Source: Mesorhizobium amorphae (GTDB lineage: Bacteria > Pseudomonadota > Alphaproteobacteria > Rhizobiales > Rhizobiaceae). Taken from it: DNA of 64,000 nt. The stretch lies in the NCBI GenBank assembly GCA_003240775.1, contig QFNI01000013.1, positions 1 to 64,000 of the forward strand, given 5' to 3'. The position numbers and the translations under genes are program-made. The notes beneath the pieces are model-generated. The model saw only the letters and a program-made list of their open reading frames with translations. It searched no databases and was not told where the DNA came from. Shown here piece after piece: positions 50,979 through 60,280 of the stretch; within the stretch, counting starts at the first letter, position 1, and each line of letters opens with the position of its first letter.

Positions 50979-52585
50979 GGCGCGTCTCCGCCATGGGGGG
51001 TGTGGCGCATCACGAGCCGCACATAGGCGCCGGGATCGCGCAGCCAGTCCACGGTCTGGCTGGCATAGGACAGGCCGCTCTCGCTCCAGATCGACAGGCC
51101 GATGCAGGCGGCGAGCAGGAGTGCCACGCCCGACAGTTCGACCCGCCGCAGCACGGGCTGGCGGGAGCCGTCGGCTGGCGTCCAGAGATAGGCGACGCCG
51201 AAGCGGGCGAGCGTGAGCAGGATGCCGAAGCTCGACACGGTGAGGGCCGCGACGAGCACCCAGGACGCGGTGGAAAGCGAGCCGTTTTCGGGGAAGACGC
51301 CGAGCAGGATCGTCAGCTTGCCGATGAAGCCCGCGAGCGGCGGCAGGCCGGCGAGCAGGATGCCGCAGAGCAGGAAGCCCGCGGACGCGAGCGCTATGGC
51401 AGCCGGAATGACGGGGCCGGTTTCTTCGATGGTGGCATTGCCGAAGGGGTCTTCGTATTCGTCGGCGAAGACGCGGGCGTCGGCCGCGAGCGCTGCCTCG
51501 GGGGCTTCGCGCTCGAGGATCTCGGCCAGGAGGAAGAGCGCGCCGCCGGCCAGAACCGAGCCCGCGAGGTAGAAGAGCGCGCCGCCGAGCGCCGCATCCG
51601 TGCCGAAGCCGAGGGCCGCCAGAACGGTGCCCGACGAGATCATCACGCAGAAGCCCGCGGCGTAAGGCAGGGTGCGGGCAGCGGTGATGCCGACCGTGCC
51701 GAACAAGATGGTGAGGATGCCGCCGGCAAACAGCCACTGGGCGCCGAAGCCCGCAAAGGCCGCCGAACTCGTGCCGAAGAGAAGGAGCGACAGGCGCAGC
51801 ACCACGTAGACGCCGACCTTGCTGAGGATGGCGAAGACGGCGGCTGCCGGGGCGCTCGCCGCCGCATAGGTGCGCGGCAGCCAGAAGCCCATCGGCCACA
51901 TGCCGGCCTTGACCAAAAATGCTGTGCCCAAAACGGCGCTCGCCACCGCGAACAGCATGGCGTTTTCAGGCGACAGGTTGGGCAGGCGCTGGGCGAGGTC
52001 GGCCATGTTGAGCGTGCCGGTCGCGCCATAGACGAGGCTGACGCCGATCAGGAAGAGCATGGAGGCAGCCAAGTTGACCGCGACATAGGCCAGGCCCATC
52101 CGCACGCGGCGCTCGCCCGAGCCGTGCAGGAGAAGGCCGTAGGAAGCGGCCAGCATCACCTCGAAGAAGACGAAGAGGTTGAAGAGGTCGCCCGTCAGAA
52201 GCGCGCCGTTCACGCCGGCGATCAAAAGCAGGAAGAAGACGGGAAAGCGCGGACCCGCCCAGGCCCAGCGCGACAGCGAGAAGAGGAACGTGCCGAGGCC
52301 CAGGATGCTGAAGACGGCGAGCATCATGGCGGACAGGCGGTCGACCACGAGCGTGATGGCAAACGGTGTGGGCCAGTTGCCGGGCACATAGACCCAGGCC
52401 GAGCGCTCGCCGCCCGCAACCGAGCTCAGGAGGAGCACGGACACGACCACGAGCGCCACGGCCGTGAGCACGCCGAGGCCCGCCTTGAGGCTGCGGCGCT
52501 CCTCGTCGATCAGGAGCATGATGGCTGCCGCCAGCATGGGCAGCGCGATCGGCACGACGGCCAGGTGCTGGTCCCACGCCATCAT
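50975..52585 (-). CDS. mnhD: Na+/H+ antiporter subunit MrpD/PhaD
   Basis: A 536-residue membrane protein of the complex-I ND/NuoM-related family with about 14 helices. FFEVMLAASYGLLLHG, KAGMWPMGFWLPRTYAAA and FAGGILTILFG mark MrpD. It helps build the ion channels of the antiporter. ATGA overlaps on both ends couple it to mnhC and mnhE. Confidence 0.93.
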   Translation of the reverse strand: MMAWDQHLAVVPIALPMLAAAIMLLIDEERRSLKAGLGVLTAVALVVVSVLLLSSVAGGERSAWVYVPGNWPTPFAITLVVDRLSAMMLAVFSILGLGTFLFSLSRWAWAGPRFPVFFLLLIAGVNGALLTGDLFNLFVFFEVMLAASYGLLLHGSGERRVRMGLAYVAVNLAASMLFLIGVSLVYGATGTLNMADLAQRLPNLSPENAMLFAVASAVLGTAFLVKAGMWPMGFWLPRTYAAASAPAAAVFAILSKVGVYVVLRLSLLLFGTSSAAFAGFGAQWLFAGGILTILFGTVGITAARTLPYAAGFCVMISSGTVLAALGFGTDAALGGALFYLAGSVLAGGALFLLAEILEREAPEAALAADARVFADEYEDPFGNATIEETGPVIPAAIALASAGFLLCGILLAGLPPLAGFIGKLTILLGVFPENGSLSTASWVLVAALTVSSFGILLTLARFGVAYLWTPADGSRQPVLRRVELSGVALLLAACIGLSIWSESGLSYASQTVDWLRDPGAYVRLVMRHTPHGGDAP

Positions 52586-52926
52586 TCGCCGGGCTCCCTG
52601 CCGTCCACATGGTCGGAGCCGGAGAAGCCGCGCAGCGCCAAGAGCACCACGAGGAAGAGCGCGGTGAGCGCGAAGCCGATCACGATGGCGGTGAGCACAA
52701 GGGCCTGGGGCACGGGGTCGGAATAGTGCGCGGGATCGATGGGCACGCCGGCTTCCAGAAGCGGCGGCTGGTCGACCCGGAGGCGGCCCATGGAGAAAAT
52801 GAAGAGGTTCACCGCGTAGCCGAACAGCGAGAAGCCGGCGATCACCTGGAAGGTGCGCGGACGCAGGATCAGCCAGACGGCCGATGCCGCGAAGACGCCG
52901 ATGCCGATGGCGAGCACGAGTTCCAT
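52582..52926 (-). CDS. mnhC: Na+/H+ antiporter subunit MrpC/PhaC
   Basis: A 114-residue, three-helix protein related to NuoK. It contains GFSLFGYAVNLFIFSMGRL and DPVPQALVLTAIVIGFALTA, the MrpC signature. The start shares one base with the mnhAB stop. Confidence 0.93.
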   Translation of the reverse strand: MELVLAIGIGVFAASAVWLILRPRTFQVIAGFSLFGYAVNLFIFSMGRLRVDQPPLLEAGVPIDPAHYSDPVPQALVLTAIVIGFALTALFLVVLLALRGFSGSDHVDGREPGE

Positions 52927-55877
52927 CACGCCACCTCTTCGAGCAGAGGCGCGGGCGGGTGAAGCGGCGCGCGGTCGCGCGGCTTGCGCAGCGACTGGTG
53001 GGCGAGCGCGATCAGCACGAGCACGGTGGAGCCGACCACGAGGCCGAACACGCCGATGTCGAACAGAACCGCCGAAGGCAGCGGCACCCGGCCGAGCACG
53101 GGGAGTTCGGCATAGCGGAACCAGGAGGTCAGGAAGGGATAGCCGAAAGCCCAAGAGCCCATGCCCGTGAGCGTGGCGATGCCAAGGCCGAGCGCCACCC
53201 ATTTGAGGGGCCGGATGCGCAAGCGATCCTCCACCCAGCGGGTGCCCGACGCCATGTATTGCAGGATGAAGGCGATGGACATCGCGATGCCCGCCGCAAA
53301 GCCGCCGCCCGGCTCGTCGTGGCCACGCAGGAAGAGGTAGGCGGCCAAAAGCACGATCACGGGGAACAGCCACTGCATCACCACGCGGGGCACGAGCATG
53401 GCATCTTCCAGCGTGTCGCCGGGGCTGCGCTTTTCGTGCTGTTCGTCGCTCGCGCGCTGCACGCGCTGCTGCTCGGGCGCGGACAAGGAGTCGGCGGCGG
53501 GGCGGAAGCGCAGGAGAAGCGCGAACACGGTGAGGCCGACCAAGCCCAACACGGAAATCTCGCCCAGCGTGTCGAGCGCGCGGAAATCGACCAGCAAGAC
53601 GTTGACCACGTTGCGGCCCCCGCCCTGCTCATAGGCGTGCTCCAGGAAGAAGCGTCCGATGCCGTCCGCCACGGGGGGCATGGTCATCATGCGGAAGGAG
53701 AGCGCTGCCGCAAAGCAGCCGACAGCCGCGGCCACCAGAAAATCGAAGCCGTGGCGGAGGCGCGCGCGGCGCTGCTCGGCGGCGGGCACCGCGATCTCCT
53801 CGATGCGCTTGGGCAGCCAGCGCAGGCCCAGAAGCAGGAGCACGGTGGTCACCACCTCGACCAGGAGCTGGGTGACGGCGAGATCGGGCGCGGACAGCCA
53901 GACAAAGGAGATGCAGCTGACGAGGCCCGCCCCGCCCAGCATCACCACGGCCGCCAGCCGGTGATACTTGGCCTGCCATGCGGCGGTGAGCGCGCAGGCG
54001 ATGCCCGTGACCCAGAGAAGCACGAAGCCGGGATCGGGCATCGTGACGGCGGCAAGGCTCGAGGCAGAAGGCGGCCAGCGATAGGCCGCGGCCAGACCTG
54101 AGGCCACCAGCATGACCAGAAGGATGTTGCGAAGCTGCGCCTGAAGGCGGCTCGTGCCGAAAAGGGTCGCCAGGAACACGGCGCCGCGCGTCAGCCCGTT
54201 CATCACGGCATCGAAGATGCGCACGCCGTCGAAGGGGCGGAACAGGCGCGGGCCGCCATGCGGGTTGGTGTTGATGGAGTGGCGGAAGAGCACATAGAGC
54301 ACCGTGCCGCCCACGAGCGCCAGGATGCTCATCAGGAGCGGCAGATTCCAGCCGTGCCAGACGGCCAGGCTGTAGTAGGGCGTGGCCTCGCCCAGCACCG
54401 AGCGTACGCCGATGTCGAGAAAGGGCCCGATGGTCAGGCCGGGGATCACGCCGACCACCACGCAGAGCAGCACGAGAAGCTCGATGGGGAAGCGCATCCA
54501 GCGCGGCGGCTCGTGCGGCTCGTTGGGGAGGTCCTCGGCGGGCGGGCCGAAGAAAGCCTGGTGGATGAAGCGGAGCGAGTAGAGCACCGCGAACGCGCTG
54601 GCGAGGGTCGCGAGGATCGGCAGAACGAGGTTGCGGTCGTATTCGCGCGGATTGCTGACGGCTTCGGCCAGGAACATCTCCTTGGACAGGAAGCCGTTGA
54701 GGAGCGGCACGCCGGCCATCGCGCCGGCAGCCACGATGGCGAGCGTGGCCGTGATCGGCATGGCGCGGCGCAGGCCGCTCAGGCGGCGCAGATCGCGCGT
54801 GCCCGTCTCGTGGTCGATGATGCCCGCCGCCATGAAGAGCGAGGCCTTGAAGGTGGCATGGTTGAGCGTGTGGAAGAGGGCGGCGACGAAGCCGAGCGGG
54901 GTGCCCAAGCCCAGCAACAGCGTGATCAGGCCGAGATGGCTGATCGTGGAATAGGCGAGCAGGCCCTTGAGATCGTGCTGGAAGATCGCGGCATAGGCGC
55001 CGACCAGCAGCGTCAGCACGCCGGCGGTGCCGACGATCAGATACCATTCCTCGGTGCCCGCGAGCACGGGCCAAAGACGCATCATCAGGAAGACGCCGGC
55101 CTTCACCATGGTGGCGGAATGCAGATAGGCGCTGACGGGGGTGGGGGCGGCCATCGCACGCGGCAGCCAGAAATGGAACGGGAACTGCGCGCTCTTGGTG
55201 AAGGCGCCGAGCAGCACGAGCACCAGCATCGGCACGTAGAGCGGGCTCGCCTTGATGGCGGGGCCAGCGGCCAGCACCACGTCGAGATCGAAGGAGCCGA
55301 CGATGTGGCCCAGAAGCAGGACGCCGAGCAGAAGGCAGAGGCCGCCGCCTGCGGTGACGGTGAGCGCCATGCGCGCGCCGTCGCGGGCGAGCTGGTTGTT
55401 GAACCAGTAGCCGATGAGCAGGAAGGAGAAGAGGCTCGTCAGCTCCCAGAAGATCACGAGTTGCACGAGATTGCCCGCCATCACCACGCCCTGCATGGCG
55501 CCCATGAAGGCGAGCAGATAGGCGAAGAAGCGCGGCACCGGATCCTTAGGCGACATGTAGTAGCGCGCGTAGAGCACGACCAGCGCGCCGATGCCGAGAA
55601 CGAGCACCGAGAAGAGCCAGGCCAGACCGTCGAGCCGGAGCACGAAGTCGATGCCGAGCGAGGGCATCCAGCGGATCTCGTGGCGGACAGGCCCCTCAGC
55701 CAGAAGGGGATAAAGAAGGATCGCCGAGAGCAGGCCGACAAGCGTGACGCTCCAGGCCAGAATGGCCGCGCCCTGGCGCGCATGGCGCGGCAACAGGCCG
55801 GCGAGCACCGCACCCGCCCAAGGTGCCGCGAGCATCAGGAGCAGGAGAATATCGGGGCGGGCGAGAACAGCGCTCAA
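52926..55877 (-). CDS. mnhA: Na+/H+ antiporter fused subunit MrpA-MrpB (PhaAB)
   Basis: A 983-residue fusion. Residues 1 to about 790 are MrpA: ND5-like helices (VQLVIFWELTSLFSFLLIGYW; FHFWLPRAMAAPTPVSAYLH; HLGLITLLLGLG) and the MrpA C-terminal part with VVNVLLVDFRALDTLGEI. Residues about 830-960 are MrpB (GHDEPGGGFAAGIAMSIAFI). A and B are fused in the group-2 Mrp/Pha systems of rhizobia and relatives. The start codon is TTG at 55877, with GAAGGG about seven nt upstream and no better ATG; low initiation may set subunit dosage. First gene of the operon. Confidence 0.93.
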   Translation of the reverse strand: MSAVLARPDILLLLMLAAPWAGAVLAGLLPRHARQGAAILAWSVTLVGLLSAILLYPLLAEGPVRHEIRWMPSLGIDFVLRLDGLAWLFSVLVLGIGALVVLYARYYMSPKDPVPRFFAYLLAFMGAMQGVVMAGNLVQLVIFWELTSLFSFLLIGYWFNNQLARDGARMALTVTAGGGLCLLLGVLLLGHIVGSFDLDVVLAAGPAIKASPLYVPMLVLVLLGAFTKSAQFPFHFWLPRAMAAPTPVSAYLHSATMVKAGVFLMMRLWPVLAGTEEWYLIVGTAGVLTLLVGAYAAIFQHDLKGLLAYSTISHLGLITLLLGLGTPLGFVAALFHTLNHATFKASLFMAAGIIDHETGTRDLRRLSGLRRAMPITATLAIVAAGAMAGVPLLNGFLSKEMFLAEAVSNPREYDRNLVLPILATLASAFAVLYSLRFIHQAFFGPPAEDLPNEPHEPPRWMRFPIELLVLLCVVVGVIPGLTIGPFLDIGVRSVLGEATPYYSLAVWHGWNLPLLMSILALVGGTVLYVLFRHSINTNPHGGPRLFRPFDGVRIFDAVMNGLTRGAVFLATLFGTSRLQAQLRNILLVMLVASGLAAAYRWPPSASSLAAVTMPDPGFVLLWVTGIACALTAAWQAKYHRLAAVVMLGGAGLVSCISFVWLSAPDLAVTQLLVEVVTTVLLLLGLRWLPKRIEEIAVPAAEQRRARLRHGFDFLVAAAVGCFAAALSFRMMTMPPVADGIGRFFLEHAYEQGGGRNVVNVLLVDFRALDTLGEISVLGLVGLTVFALLLRFRPAADSLSAPEQQRVQRASDEQHEKRSPGDTLEDAMLVPRVVMQWLFPVIVLLAAYLFLRGHDEPGGGFAAGIAMSIAFILQYMASGTRWVEDRLRIRPLKWVALGLGIATLTGMGSWAFGYPFLTSWFRYAELPVLGRVPLPSAVLFDIGVFGLVVGSTVLVLIALAHQSLRKPRDRAPLHPPAPLLEEVA

Positions 55878-56196
55878 GCGAAACCCTTCAGCAATGCATC
55901 ATCCGCTCTCCCGAGCCCCATCGGCCGGCGCAGCCGTGCCAACGGCTGCGCATTTCGTTTTTGGACACGCGCTTGCCGGGGCGCAAGCACGAAAGCCCGC
56001 CGAGGCCCGGCCTATCCCCGACAACGACCACATGCCGCACGATCGCGCACCGGGAGCGGCCGGAAGCCGCTCGGCCGGGCACGCTGGAGAAGATAGAGCG
56101 AAGCTCCAGGATTCCAGATCGGTTTTGCCGAGAAAGGCGGGGAGTTGGCCGCGATGTCACACCGGACCGCGCCTGGGCGGCGCGGCGGAGAGCGGG
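55878..56196. other. Intergenic region upstream of the Mrp operon
   Basis: About 320 bp between the Mrp operon and the palindromic repeats. It presumably holds the mrp promoter. No open frame here has a plausible ribosome site or composition, and I recognised no regulatory motif. Confidence 0.5.
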
Positions 56197-56240
56197 GCAT
56201 TTCCGGACGCAAGACCGCTGCGCACTTTTGCTGGAAATGC
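56197..56240. repeat. 44-bp palindromic repeat, copy A
   Basis: It begins GCATTTCCGGACGCAA and ends CTTTTGCTGGAAATGC, so the ends pair into a hairpin (GCATTTCC/GGAAATGC plus GCAA/TTGC). It is almost identical to copy B 64 bp away. Elements of this form are dispersed between genes in rhizobial genomes. Confidence 0.85.
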
Positions 56241-56260
56241 TCTGGCTCTCAGTTCTCGCG

Positions 56261-56304
56261 GCATTTCCGGACGCAAAACCGCTGCGCACTTTTGCTGGAA
56301 ATGC
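56261..56304. repeat. 44-bp palindromic repeat, copy B, adjoining a stop codon
   Basis: This differs from copy A by one base over 44. The similarity runs on into GCTCTC (56309-56314) beyond the palindrome, so the repeat reaches the final codons and TAA stop (56306-56308) of the polyamine-type permease gene. It could act as that operon's transcript end. Confidence 0.85.
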
Positions 56305-56305
56305 C

Positions 56306-57109
56306 TTAGCTCTCGTCGCGCGAGAACAGGGCGCGGGCGCCCAGCACGATCACGGTGAGCACGATCAGCACGACCGACACGGCCGCCACCGCCGGGTTGA
56401 TGTTGTCGCGCAGGCCCATCCACATCTGGCGCGGCAGGGTGATCGCCTCGACGCTGGTGATGAAGAGGGTGACGCCGATTTCCTCCCAGGAGAGCACGAA
56501 GGACAGAAGCGCGGCAGTCAGGATGCCGAAGCGGATGTTGGGGATCACCACGCGCGTGGCGCGCACCCAGACGGACGCGCCGAGACCGCGGGCCGCGAGG
56601 TCGATGCGGCGGTCGACCTGGGAGAGCGCAACGAGCAGGAGCACGACGGCGAAGGGCACGGCCATCACCGAATGGGCGAGCGCCACGCCCGTCCAGGTGT
56701 CGTAGCCGATGAAGGAGCCTGCGCGCGAAAGGGCCGTCAGCAGGAAATAAAGCGTGAGGGCCGAGACCACGGGCGGCACCACCATGGGCAGCAGCACGAA
56801 GCCCACGAGAAGCGCCGTGAAGCGCGGCCGGAACATCCAGATGCCGAGCGAGAAGGCGAGCGCGAGCAAGGTGGAAACGATGCTCGACACCACGCCGATG
56901 CGGATGGACAGGAGGATGCTGCCGAACCAGCGGGGGTCTTCCCACAGCGTGCGGTAGTGGCGGAGCGACCATTCGCCCGAAGGCATGGACAACATGCGCG
57001 AAGGCGTGAACGAGACCGGCACCACGGCCAAGAGCGGCATCAGCAGGAAGACGGCGACGAGCCCACCGCAAAGGAGGGCTGCCGGACCGGGGCGATAGGT
57101 GGGGCTCAT
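56306..57109 (-). CDS. ABC transporter permease, spermidine/putrescine type (PotC-like)
   Basis: A 267-residue permease with about six membrane helices. The cytoplasmic coupling loop LAARGLGASVWVRATRVVIPNI (residues about 170-191) is the binding-protein-dependent-transport signature. It starts 4 nt after the other permease. The last codons and stop lie within a repeat element. Part of a PotABCD-like importer for polyamines or related compounds. Confidence 0.9.
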   Translation of the reverse strand: MSPTYRPGPAALLCGGLVAVFLLMPLLAVVPVSFTPSRMLSMPSGEWSLRHYRTLWEDPRWFGSILLSIRIGVVSSIVSTLLALAFSLGIWMFRPRFTALLVGFVLLPMVVPPVVSALTLYFLLTALSRAGSFIGYDTWTGVALAHSVMAVPFAVVLLLVALSQVDRRIDLAARGLGASVWVRATRVVIPNIRFGILTAALLSFVLSWEEIGVTLFITSVEAITLPRQMWMGLRDNINPAVAAVSVVLIVLTVIVLGARALFSRDES

Positions 57110-57113
57110 GCCG

Positions 57114-57944
57114 TCACACCATCTGGGCTGGGCGGAGGAAGCGGAAGAGCAGCGCCATCAAGCCGCCCACGATCGCCACGAGCACCACGCTGATGGCAGC
57201 CGCCAGCCCCCAGTCGGGGCTCTGGAAGACGCGGAGATAGACGAGTTCGGCCACCATCACCGAGCGTCCGCCGCCGAGGATCGCGGGCGTCACGAAGAAG
57301 CCGAGCGCGAAGACGAAGACGATCAGCGCGGCGCCCACGATGCCCGATGCCGTCATCGGCACGAAGATGCTCCAGAAGATGCGCAGCCGCGAGGCGCCAA
57401 GGCCGCGCGCGGCGAGCAGCACCCGATTGTCCAGGCTGCGCATGGCGGAGGCGAGCGGAAACACGGCGAACGGAATCAGGAAATGCGTCATGCCGATCAC
57501 GACGCCCAACTCGTTGCGCACGAGCGCCAGGGGCGCGTCGAGGATGCCGAGCGACTGCGCCCAGGTGTTGAGGAGGCCGCGGTTGGACAAGAGCGCCACC
57601 CAGCCGAAGGCGCGCGTGAGCACGGAGATCCAGAAGGGCACGAGGATGCAGAACTCGGTGATGCGCCGCTGGAGCCTGGTGCCGCGCACCCACAGGAATG
57701 CGATGGCATAGGCCGCGACCACCGAGCACAGCGTGACGATCAGGCAGATGCGGAAGGTGCGCAGAAAGACCGAGCGCACGAGCGGGTCGGTGAAAAGCGT
57801 GCCGTACTGCCCGAGGCCGGGCTCGGGCAGGGTCACGCTCCAGCCCGCGATGCCGAAGAAGGGCACCGCATAGGCCAGAAGCAGGAACAGGAGGAGCGGG
57901 CCCAGCAGAAACGCTGCGCCCACCCGGTTGGCGATGCCGCTCAC
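57114..57944 (-). CDS. ABC transporter permease, spermidine/putrescine type (PotB-like)
   Basis: A 276-residue permease with about six helices; the EAA-type loop is LAARGLGASRLRIFWSIFVP. N-terminal FLLGPLLLFLLLAYAVPFFG and a large periplasmic segment after it are usual for PotB. It forms the channel with the PotC-like protein. It lies 7 nt after the binding-protein gene. Confidence 0.9.
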   Translation of the reverse strand: MSGIANRVGAAFLLGPLLLFLLLAYAVPFFGIAGWSVTLPEPGLGQYGTLFTDPLVRSVFLRTFRICLIVTLCSVVAAYAIAFLWVRGTRLQRRITEFCILVPFWISVLTRAFGWVALLSNRGLLNTWAQSLGILDAPLALVRNELGVVIGMTHFLIPFAVFPLASAMRSLDNRVLLAARGLGASRLRIFWSIFVPMTASGIVGAALIVFVFALGFFVTPAILGGGRSVMVAELVYLRVFQSPDWGLAAAISVVLVAIVGGLMALLFRFLRPAQMV

Positions 57945-57951
57945 GAGGGGA

Positions 57952-59064
57952 TCAGGCGGAGATCAGCTTGGTGAACTCGTCGAGCGCGCCGGTGTAGTTC
58001 TGCGCGTACCAATCCATGTCGAGCGGGATCTGCTTGGCGATGTTTGCGGGATCGACGGGGTTGAAGCGCTTGCGGTCCTCGGGCACGAGCGCGTCGGCCG
58101 CGGGGTTGGCGGGGCCCTGGCCGAGCTTCTCGAACATCACGAGCTGCTTTTCGGGGTCCTGGGCGCTCGCGATGAAGCGCATGGCGGCATCCTTGCCGGC
58201 GGGGTTGTTCTTGATCACGCCGAGCGCTCCGGGCGAGATCAGGCCCTGATCCCACAGGAACTTGATGCGGCCGCCCGAATCCTGCTCGATGAGCGAGGCG
58301 CGGGTGGACCAGACGAGGCCCATCGAGGCTTCGCCGTCGAGCAGGAAGGCCTGGCTTTCCGCGCCGCCGCCCCAATAGCCGACCACGTTGGGCTTGAGCG
58401 CCTCGAGCTTCTTGTGGGCGCGGGCGAGATCGAGCGGGTAGAGCGCGTCGGGCGCCACGCCATCGGCCAGAAGGGCTGCTTCCCAGTTGCCGACGCCCCA
58501 CTTGTAGAGCGTGCGCTGGCCGGGGAACTTCTCGATGTCGAAGAGGTCGGCCATGCCGGTGGGGGCAGTCTCGTACTTCTCGGAATCGTAGGCGAGCACA
58601 TAGGAGAAGAAGTAGGTGGAAGCGGCGTATTCCCAGCCGAAGCCCTCACGCGTCTTGGCGCGGTCGACCACCGAGTAGTCGATGGGCTCCAGCATGCCCT
58701 TGGCGCCGAGCGTGATGGCGGAGAAGGGGTCGAGGTCGACCAGATCCCAGGTGGGGGCGCCGCTCTTGAACTGGGCCTCGATGGCGCCTTCGGTGGGGCC
58801 CGAGCCGTCCATGCGCACGGCTATGCCGGTGTCCTTGGTGAAGGCCTGGCCGTAGGCCGCGTCATAGGCGTCGAGCGCGTCGCCGCCCCAGTTGACGAGA
58901 ACGAGCGCCTTGTCCTGCGCAAACGCGCCGCCGGACTTGAGCGCGAAGGGCGCGGCACCCATCAGGATCGCGGCGAGCTGGGTGAACTGGCGGCGCGAGA
59001 TCTCGCCGGTGCGGGCCCGCTCGGACAGGCGGGCCATCGCGTGGCGCTTGGTTTCGTTGGTCAT
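57952..59064 (-). CDS. ABC transporter substrate-binding protein, polyamine-type, Tat-like signal
   Basis: A 370-residue binding protein. The ATG at 59064 gives a leader with ISRRQFTQLAAILMGAAPFA, a twin-arginine-type signal (SRRQF). The mature part has the PotD/PotF-family pattern (LVLVNWGGDALDAYDAAYGQAF; WDLVDLDPFSAI; ASMGLVWSTRASLIEQD; NPAGKDAAMRFIASAQDPE). The ligand may be a polyamine or other cationic or guanidino compound, given the hydrolase genes nearby. Confidence 0.88.
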   Translation of the reverse strand: MTNETKRHAMARLSERARTGEISRRQFTQLAAILMGAAPFALKSGGAFAQDKALVLVNWGGDALDAYDAAYGQAFTKDTGIAVRMDGSGPTEGAIEAQFKSGAPTWDLVDLDPFSAITLGAKGMLEPIDYSVVDRAKTREGFGWEYAASTYFFSYVLAYDSEKYETAPTGMADLFDIEKFPGQRTLYKWGVGNWEAALLADGVAPDALYPLDLARAHKKLEALKPNVVGYWGGGAESQAFLLDGEASMGLVWSTRASLIEQDSGGRIKFLWDQGLISPGALGVIKNNPAGKDAAMRFIASAQDPEKQLVMFEKLGQGPANPAADALVPEDRKRFNPVDPANIAKQIPLDMDWYAQNYTGALDEFTKLISA

Positions 59065-59098
59065 CTTCGTGTGTTCCCCGTTTCTTAATTGTTGATCG

Positions 59099-60190
59099 TC
59101 AGCCGGCGCGCGCGGGAAGCAGGTAGCCCTGCTCCGGCGGCCAGGAAAGCCAGACCTCGCCGCCGCCCAGCGCATCGGCCGCCGTCGCATGCGGCACCGA
59201 CACGCTGACGGGGGAGCCCGCTCCCGTCTTGAGTTCCAGAAGCGAGGCGTTGCCGAGATAGGTGACGCCTGTGGCGCGCGCGGGCACGCTGTTGAAGCCT
59301 TCGCGCGGCGCGGGGCCGACCGTGATGTGCTCGGGCCGGATAGCGATCACGGCGTCCCCGCCGGGCAGCGGCGCCCCGGCCGCAAGCCGGATCGGGCGGT
59401 TCTCGCAGGAGGCGGCGAGCCCCTCGCCCTCCACCCGCGCGCCCTGGACGGGCAGCATGTTGATCTCGCCCAGAAACTCCGCGACGAAGCGGGAGGCGGG
59501 GCGCTCGTAGACCTCCTGCGGGGTGCCGACCTGCAGGAGCCTGCCGTGGTTGAAGATGGCGACGCGCGTGGACAGCGCGAGCGCCTCGCTCTGGTCGTGG
59601 GTGACGAAGACGAAGGTGGTGCCGGTTTCGGTGTGCAGCCGCTTCATCTCGGCCTGCATGGCGCCGCGCAGGCTCTTGTCGAGCGCCGAAAACGGCTCGT
59701 CGAGCAACAGCACGCCGGGCTCGAAGACCAGCGCGCGGGCGAGCGCCACGCGCTGCTGCTGGCCGCCCGAAAGCTGGGAGGGCAGCTTCTTTTCGTGGCC
59801 GCGCAGGCCGACGCGCTCGATCATAGCGCCGACGCGCTCGCGAATCTCGGCTTCCCCGCGCTTGCGGACGCGCAAGGGGAAGGCGATGTTTCGTTCCACG
59901 CTCATGTGAGGGAACAGCGCGTAGCCCTGGAACACCATGCCGGCCTGGCGGCCTTCCGCGGGCTGGTCGGTGATGTCTAAGCCGTCGCTCAGGAGGCGGC
60001 CGGTGGTGGGGCGCTCGAAGCCCGCGAGAATCATCAGGAAGGTGGTCTTGCCCGAGCCGGAGGGGCCGAGAAGCGTCAGGAACTCGCCGGGCTTCACCTC
60101 GAGCGACAGGTCGTCCAGCGCGCGGAACGATCCGAAGACCTTGCTCACGCCTTCCGCCTTCAATCCTGCAGCCCGTCTGGGCTCGGCCAT
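59099..60190 (-). CDS. ABC transporter ATPase, spermidine/putrescine type (PotA-like)
   Basis: A 363-residue ATPase. Walker A GPSGSGKT, signature LSGGQQQRVALARAL, Walker B LLLDEPFSALD, then a C-terminal TOBE domain (IRPEHITVGP; TYLGNASLLELKTG). The ATG at 60190 has GGGAG eight nt upstream. First gene of the four-gene importer operon. Confidence 0.92.
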   Translation of the reverse strand: MAEPRRAAGLKAEGVSKVFGSFRALDDLSLEVKPGEFLTLLGPSGSGKTTFLMILAGFERPTTGRLLSDGLDITDQPAEGRQAGMVFQGYALFPHMSVERNIAFPLRVRKRGEAEIRERVGAMIERVGLRGHEKKLPSQLSGGQQQRVALARALVFEPGVLLLDEPFSALDKSLRGAMQAEMKRLHTETGTTFVFVTHDQSEALALSTRVAIFNHGRLLQVGTPQEVYERPASRFVAEFLGEINMLPVQGARVEGEGLAASCENRPIRLAAGAPLPGGDAVIAIRPEHITVGPAPREGFNSVPARATGVTYLGNASLLELKTGAGSPVSVSVPHATAADALGGGEVWLSWPPEQGYLLPARAG

Positions 60191-60280
60191 GCGCCTGGCT
60201 CCCGTTTCCTGCGAGGAAAGGTAGGCCAAGGCTTTTGTGCGTCGCAACCGAATTGTTTTCGTCGGACGGACAAATTGCAT

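Noticed and set aside
56197..56304. Two 44-bp repeats with a 20-bp spacer as a mini CRISPR array
   Set aside because: Only two copies, a short spacer, no cas genes, and a related partial copy elsewhere; they behave as dispersed palindromic repeats.
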